The position numbers were made by a program, and so were the translations under genes. Below, one piece after another: positions 58,505 through 64,000 of a stretch of 64,000 nt of DNA. The notes beneath the pieces are model-generated. The model did not search any database and was not told the origin of the DNA. It saw nothing but the letters and a program-made list of their open reading frames with translations. The DNA is from Chamaecrista fasciculata (taxonomy: Eukaryota > Streptophyta > Magnoliopsida > Fabales > Fabaceae): contig QANZ01051348.1 of the NCBI GenBank assembly GCA_003254925.1, forward strand, positions 52,610-116,609, given 5' to 3'. Position 1 is the first letter of the stretch; every line of letters begins with the position of its first letter.

Positions 58505-59722
58505 AATCAAACCCTCAGCGATACACAAATGAAAAGCCACTCACATGAGTAGATAAGATAGATTTCTTCCATGCCTTCACATTCCCTACTAATGATCAAG
58601 ACAAACACAAATTGTGGAGCTTGGGTGAAGGAGGACAGTGGTGAACGGTGGGATTTGATTAGCGACGATGGTCTATGGTGTTTGGAGGCGACAACAGTCG
58701 AACTCTTGTGTGTGTGCAACATGTAATGTTTTTTAAGAAGAGGATCAACTTATTTGAAATCTTTTAATGAGCCTTTTTTCTGTCCAATTAAGATTGTTAA
58801 CAAAAAAAATGAAATTGAGCTCAAAAGTAAGTTTGAGATTAGTTTTTCATAATTTTTTATCTTTTAGTTTTAAATTTATTTTTAAGTCTAATTTAATTTT
58901 ATTTGTTGAAGATTTTAACTGAATAAAAAAATTCATTAATTAGAACTAGACTTCTAGTCAAACCAATTAGATAGAATATATAGAATAATATATATATATA
59001 TTATGTAATATCAAAAAAGATATTTATTTTTGGCCAGATAATAAAAGATAGATATTAAGGAGGAATTTGTGTGTGTGGTTTGAACCAATCATGAGGCGTG
59101 TCATAAAAACTGATAGGCCTGTGATGAGAGGCAAATAAGTAAACACCTCAAAGGACAATGACTTCATTATACATTTCAAAACCTTTCATGTGACGACTTC
59201 ATTCATAGAGGCTAGAGCTCATTTAGATGGGTACCTTATTTTATATATATATATTAAAAATATCAAAACAGCAGACAGAAGAAAAGAAAAAAGAAGAAAT
59301 GTGCATACATATAGATCATAATTCACATATGGGTATATATATAATAGGGGCAGGGTATCTACACGACTAAAACAGCATGGAAAATATCTGTAAAAGCCTT
59401 CATACAAGCTGGGAAATCCAAATAGTATTGATTCCTCGTTTCTATGTATAAGTTCAACATATATATAGTGTCAAAGCCTAAAATTTTTACGTGAGATATA
59501 TAAATGAGACGCGCTTTTTGCATAAACAGACACATGCAGTATATTAATGTATATATGATGCCACTAAGATTTGTTGCTTAGTTTAAAGGATTGAGGTTAT
59601 TAGTTAAGTTAAAGACAACAATCAAGAATCTTTCTCTAACTATTCCCCCAACTCATTTTCCCTCTTTCTCTTAACCTTTTCCCATATATAGCAACCATCC
59701 ATCCTCCACGCGCTAACAAAAA
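58505..59722. other. Gene-free stretch
   Basis: A less AT-rich patch (58600-58710) gives a short minus-strand frame without family resemblance. Nothing else is recognised. Confidence 0.4.
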
Positions 59723-60101
59723 ATTCTTTAAATATTTTCCTAGTAAAAAAACTAAACCAAAATTTGGTAAAATAAAATATTATTACCCAATTTCTCTAAA
59801 TTTATATATTGAAATTCAAAAAAGTAAAAAGTCCGCCACATTATTTTTTTTTTGAATAAATTATGTTTTGGTACCGGTGATTTAATCACATTTTACTTTG
59901 ATACCTATAATTTAAAATGTGACACTTATACTCTAAACAATTTTTAACTTAATTCTGTCTAAAATTTTGTCACCAGAATAAGATTAAAGGAACTCCTATT
60001 CTTTAAATATTTTCTGAGTAAAACAATCAAACCAAAAATTGGTAAAATAAATATTATTACCTAATTTTTCTAAATTTATATATTAAAAGCCTAAAAAGTT
60101 C
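59723..60101 (+). repeat. Direct repeat of about 110 bp downstream of PINOID
   Basis: attctttaaatattttc..gtaaaa..aaaccaaaa.ttggtaaaata..tattattacc.aattt.tctaaatttatatatt occurs at 59723-59820 and 59998-60085. Between them lies DNA with a 'ttttggtaccgg..tttaatcacattttactttgatacc' inverted phrase. It reads like a small element that duplicated a long flank, or a local tandem duplication. Confidence 0.6.
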
Positions 60102-60215
60102 CCTTCAATATTTTCTTCTCTTTTTTTTGAATATACAAATACGTCATCATACAAAATCTGGAGGGAGGGGAGGCACCGACTGATGAACAACACGTGGCAC
60201 AATCCTCGCCGGTCA

Positions 60216-62015
60216 TCAGAAGTAATCAAACGACGTCGTTTGCTGTAGCTTGCTCCGGCTCGTGTTTCCCTTCGCCGGCGGACTAAACGGCGTCGTTTGC
60301 TGCTTCTTCTTCAACCCCGGTACCTCCGGCGGCGTCACCGTCCGAATCAACGCCAAATTCAGCCCTCTGAAAAACGCGTGTTTCTTCACGTCGGCGGAGC
60401 CCCGCTTCGAACCGAGTCTCCGGGTCGGATCTTTATGAAGCAATCTGGATATCAAATCCCGCGCGTGAAGCTCAAGCGACGACGACGGCGTCACCGTCGG
60501 AAACGTCAACGGCTTTTTGATTATACTTCGGAGTGTGGCTTCGTTCGTCGGAGCGGCGAACGGAGTTCTGCCGTATATAAGCTCGTAGATGAAAACGCCG
60601 AACGACCACCAGTCAACGGCGTTACCGTGAGAGTGGCCGGAGGCTACTTCCGGCGAGACGTATTCATGAGTTCCGACGAAGGAGCAGGACCGGGCCGATA
60701 CCGGTTCCGCCACGAAGAGCCGGTTCGGTTGGAGGGTTTGGACTTTCCGGGACCGGAAAACCCGGTTCGGAAGACAGGAGAATGGGTTCGTCTGCGGGCG
60801 GGTGTAGTGGAAGGAATCTGAGAACGAAGGATCTGACGATGAAGATGAAGAGAAGTCTGGAGATTCAACGGACGGGATTGCGTCGGAGCACATGGAGAGA
60901 TCAAAATCGGAGAGCATGATGTGACCGTCGGATCTAACTAACACGTTTTCGGGTTTCAGATCTCTGTATATGATTCCTAGCATGTGAAGGTATTCTAATG
61001 CCACGAGAACTTCAGCAGCGTAAAACCTGAAGAAAGAAATCGAAGAAGAAGATGAATTAATAAACAAAGATTTAGGAATTTTCCCGGAAGCCAAACAGAT
61101 AATAGAAAATTTAAAAAAAAAAAAAAAANAAAAAAAAAAAAAAAAAAGCTACAGTGCAAAACATCATCTCCTTCTGATGGATTGAATCACAAGGCAAAAA
61201 TGTAGTGCCTGATCTGGTAATGATGATCAGAGAAAGCAAGGCTACTCGTATTTCTAATAATGGTAAATTTTCAAAAAATCTCAGATGTAAAGATTATTTT
61301 AAAACCGAAATTGAAATCAGAGAGAAATAACAGTTACGGAAGCAAACAGAATTTGCAAGAATTGAAACGATATACGGTTTTGGAGGTTAGAGATTGTTGA
61401 TTACCTTGCAGAGGTGAGAGAGAATCGTTTGTGAGGTTGTCTGTAGCGTAAGGAGTGCAAATCGCCGCCGGAGCAAAACTCCATGACAATGCAAGAGAAA
61501 TTTGAAGCTTCGAACTCGGCGTAAAGCGTAGGGAGGAAAGGATGGTCAAGCATTTTGAGAATCTTCCTCTCCATTTCTGCTCTCTGAGCCTTCTTCTTCA
61601 ATGCGACCGCCTCTTTGTCGACGACCTTCATTGCGTAGAAGCAGGACGCATCGTCGGAGAGGACATCGACGACATCGTCGTCGGAGTGGTGGTGGTTGCG
61701 GAGGCGGCAGAGGTAAACGGTGCCGATGTCGCCGGCGCCGATGCGGCGGAGGAGGTGGAAGTCGCGGAAGGTGAGGCCGGTTTTGCGGCGGAAAGTGGCG
61801 GAGCGGATGGCGGAGTAGGCGAAGTCGGAGGAACGGTGAGGTTTGAGGGATAGACTGTCCGGCGAGGTAGGGAGGAGCTCGAAGGAGAGACGGCTGAAAC
61901 TGGTGCTGCAAATGCTGTTGTCGCTGCTCATGGAACTTCGCTGAGTGATTGAACTGAGAGCCTCGAAACTGAGCTCGGAATCACGAGCAAAACCAGTAAC
62001 AGTACTGTCGATCAT
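60216..62015 (-). CDS. PID: PINOID, AGC VIII protein kinase of auxin transport
   Basis: Two exons on the minus strand, 61405-62015 and 60216-61026, joined in frame to 473 residues (Arabidopsis 438). The single intron lies after ..RFSLTSAR, inside the kinase domain. Motifs: SFSRLSFELLP and LKPHRSSDFAY before the domain, P-loop GAGDIGTVYL (93-102), Lys in YAMKVVDKEA (130), YRDLKPENVLV, DFD in place of DFG, a Ser-rich insertion, SFVGTHEYVSPEVASG, and the C-terminal FDYF, the hydrophobic motif that binds PDK1. The kinase phosphorylates PIN auxin carriers at the plasma membrane and steers their polarity in organ initiation. I use the ATG at 62015; the frame is open upstream only to a TTG. An A run with an N (61110-61147) lies in the intron. 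Confidence 0.96.
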
Positions 62016-62386
62016 GGTAGAAGAACAAGAAGATTCTGAAACCAACAAGCTCTCATAGAAGAAAGAAAACAGAGGAAGGTGAGGTTTGAATGTGAGGATT
62101 GAGACGACGATGGAGTCGTTGCAGGCTTTTAATTTTTCTGTGGGAAAGGGGATTCTGATTTCTGAGCAGGAAATTTTTGAAAGGAATAATAAATCTCTGT
62201 TCGTACTAATAAGAAAGAAGTAGACTTGAGAGAGAGAGAGAGAGAAGGGGGTGTTTGGTTTGGTTTGGTTTGGAGAAGAAGGAACGGTGGTTGAGTGGTA
62301 TTTATGCTACGGCGTAGGAAGGAAGAAGGTAAAAGAAAAAAAACATTAAACATAATGGCTTGTAATTTTGTAATAGATGAGGGTGG

Positions 62387-62411
62387 CACGTGAGAGGGCG
62401 AACGGCACGTG
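62387..62411. promoter_or_regulatory. Pair of G-boxes upstream of PINOID
   Basis: CACGTG occurs at 62387-62392 and 62406-62411, 19 bp apart, about 370-400 bp upstream of the start codon. A TATA-like cataaata (minus strand, about 62300) lies between. G-boxes bind bHLH and bZIP factors such as PIFs and HY5. Confidence 0.6.
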
Positions 62412-62524
62412 CTAAGGGAAATTGGTTAGAAATTAGAAGGCTAATTTGTAAAAGATTATCTGATCTGATTATCTGATTTTTAGGTTGAAGTCAAAAATAT
62501 TTGTGAATTTTAAAATTTGGTAAT

Positions 62525-62944
62525 GGTTAAAGTGCACTTTTGGTCTCATAACTTATGCTCGTATCTCAATTTGGTCCGATAACTTCTTTTGTTGCACTTT
62601 TGGTCTCATATCTTTTACTTAAGTTATAGATTTTGTTCTGAATCATTTTTGGTCTTATATATTTTGGCCAGTTTGCAGAATTGGTCTTATATCTTTATAA
62701 AAAGTTTCACCGTCAATCCAATCGATAGGACTAATTCTACACCTAACTCAAAGATATGAGATCAATTCTGTAACATGACTATAAGATACAAGATTAATTC
62801 TGCATCCTGACCCAAAGATATGAGGGCAAAAGCATAATACTAAACCGAATCTGTAACCTGAACAAAAGATATAATATCAAAAGTACAACAGAAAAATTTA
62901 TGAGATCTTGGCAAAAATTATAAAATCAAAAGTGTACTTTCACC
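62525..62944. mobile_element. Palindromic MITE (GGTCAAAGTGCACTTTTGG family) upstream of PINOID
   Basis: ggttaaagtgcacttttgg and caaaagtgtactttcacc are inverse ends with the usual body. It begins about 115 bp beyond the G-box pair. A duplication is not clear. Confidence 0.75.
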
Positions 62945-63334
62945 TAATTTTTTTGGTTTTTTTATTAAAATAATACACAAAATTATATTATGTATCTCGA
63001 TACCCAACGAATTTTATTATTTCCCCAAATGGGATACACATCCGCTGAACTCGATTTTAATACTTAATTTTTTCTTTAAAATCGCGCTCGGTAAACACGA
63101 TTTCATTACTGACAGTATCATGTCAGAACTGAAATCGTGCCTTCTCCTTGAAATTGTGCCCCAAGGGCACGATTTCAATTTATTAAGGGGAGGGCGTTGG
63201 GCCTCCCCATATATATATATATATATATAATATATATAAATAATAGTATTTAATAAAATTTTATTAAATTTAATAAAAAAAATTTAACAGTAGTATTTTA
63301 TATCTTTTTAAATTAATTAATTTTATTCGAATTA
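62945..63334. other. Gene-free stretch with 'aaatcgtg' phrases
   Basis: Short inverse phrases gcacgatttcaat / gaaatcgtgcc recur between 63060 and 63180, followed by a TA microsatellite (63210-63235). Origin unknown. Confidence 0.4.
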
Positions 63335-64000
63335 TCGGCACTTATTTGACCAACCTAGTGAGCTAATCTAAACCAACAAGCTTGGTTTGTGTATTATTTG
63401 TGACTAAATAACTCTATTTACTATTATTTCTAAGTGTTCAGTTTTTGTCATGTGTACTCTATTTATTTAAAATTGTGTAGTTGTGATTAAAGAACAAGTG
63501 ATATATATATATATATATATAATTTTTGTAAAATTTGTTATGGTTAAAATTACAAAATAACTTCAAAATGGTACCAAAGTGTTAACGGAGAATACCACAA
63601 GACATCAAAGTGTCACTTTTTAAACCACATGGTACCAAAGTGTAATGTACCCTTACTTTTAATACTTTAAGAGGTTGAAAGTTTGGTCATATTTCACTTT
63701 GGTACCATATGGTTTAAAAAGTGACACTTTGATACCCTGTGGTATTCCCCGTTAACACTTTGGTAGCCTTTTGGAGTTATTTTGTAATTTTAACTATAAC
63801 AAATTTTGCAAAAATTATATGTATATATTCGTCATTTGTTCTTTAATCACAACTACAAAATTTTAAGTAAATAGAATACACATGACAAATACTGAACACT
63901 TAGAAATAAGAGTAAATAGAGTTATTTAGTCACAAATATTACACAAACCAAGCTTGTTAGTCTAGTGGTTATCTCATTAGGTCAATTAAGCAAGTGTCGG
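63335..64000. repeat. Long palindrome reaching the right edge, with SINE-like heads
   Basis: The left arm (63335-about 63655) is the inverse of the right arm (about 63672-64000): cggcacttatttgacc..aagcttggtttgtg..gtcatgtgtactctattta pairs with the end ..aagcttgttagtctagtgg..caagtgtcgg. The outer part of the right arm looks like a tRNA-type box A (tagtctagtggtta). Outward in the left arm a box B-like gataattcgaata follows (minus strand). The inner parts carry the ggtaccaaagtg phrase. The element probably continues past the window. Confidence 0.6.

Noticed and set aside
60297-60821. 174-codon plus-strand frame across PINOID exon 2
   Set aside because: It is antisense to the GC-rich kinase exon, has no family resemblance and is Arg/Gly-rich as shadow frames are.
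60216-61026. DFD in place of DFG as a sign of a dead kinase in PINOID
   Set aside because: DFD is normal for plant AGC VIII kinases and they are active.
1-64000. CRISPR arrays, tRNA or rRNA genes, organelle insertions
   Set aside because: None seen; tRNA-like boxes occur only within SINEs.

Overview
The window is nuclear DNA of a eudicot plant, most likely a rosid. It is AT-rich, its genes carry short GT-AG introns, and the gene set is plant-specific: PINOID with a DFD kinase motif, plant-type BRCA1 with an extended PHD, and a BAG-family UBL/BAG co-chaperone. I cannot fix genus or species from sequence alone. Three single N bases (10499, 47713, 61130) lie in or near low-complexity sequence and look like assembly marks.

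Genes from left to right: the 5' end of a minus-strand coiled-coil protein gene that runs off the left edge (1-1663); a BAG co-chaperone (12285-15598, +); BRCA1 (17349-23804, +); an uncharacterised coiled-coil gene convergent to BRCA1 (24594-25762, -); an F-box/LRR gene (29045-31619, +); a single-exon DM13/DOMON/cytochrome b561 gene (33875-36592, +); ribosome biogenesis factor RRS1 in eight exons (39034-43944, -); and the auxin-transport kinase PINOID (60216-62015, -). From 44.3 kb to 60.2 kb I find no host gene. The genes do not form a pathway; they are ordinary neighbours.

The rest is a dense layer of small mobile DNA. Four groups recur. (1) Palindromic MITEs with 9-10 bp target duplications (Mutator-like), at least seven copies with one terminus and several with a second. 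(2) hAT-like MITEs with 8-bp duplications in three terminal types. (3) tRNA-derived SINEs with A tails. (4) At least a dozen extremely short insertions made only of a poly-A (or poly-T) run plus about 5-15 bases, each between direct duplications; this is the least expected pattern here. Two composite elements stand out: a 1.3-kb inverted-repeat element at 10771-12091 that carries pieces of two host genes and ends 56 bp from the BAG TATA box, and a 2.28-kb LTR-retrotransposon fossil at 4844-7123 that carries a SKP1-like host sequence and sits inside an older LINE.

Exon limits were placed by eye from reading frame, splice sites and remembered family sequences. They add up to uninterrupted frames in every complete gene. 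Family names for repeats rest on termini and target duplications only.
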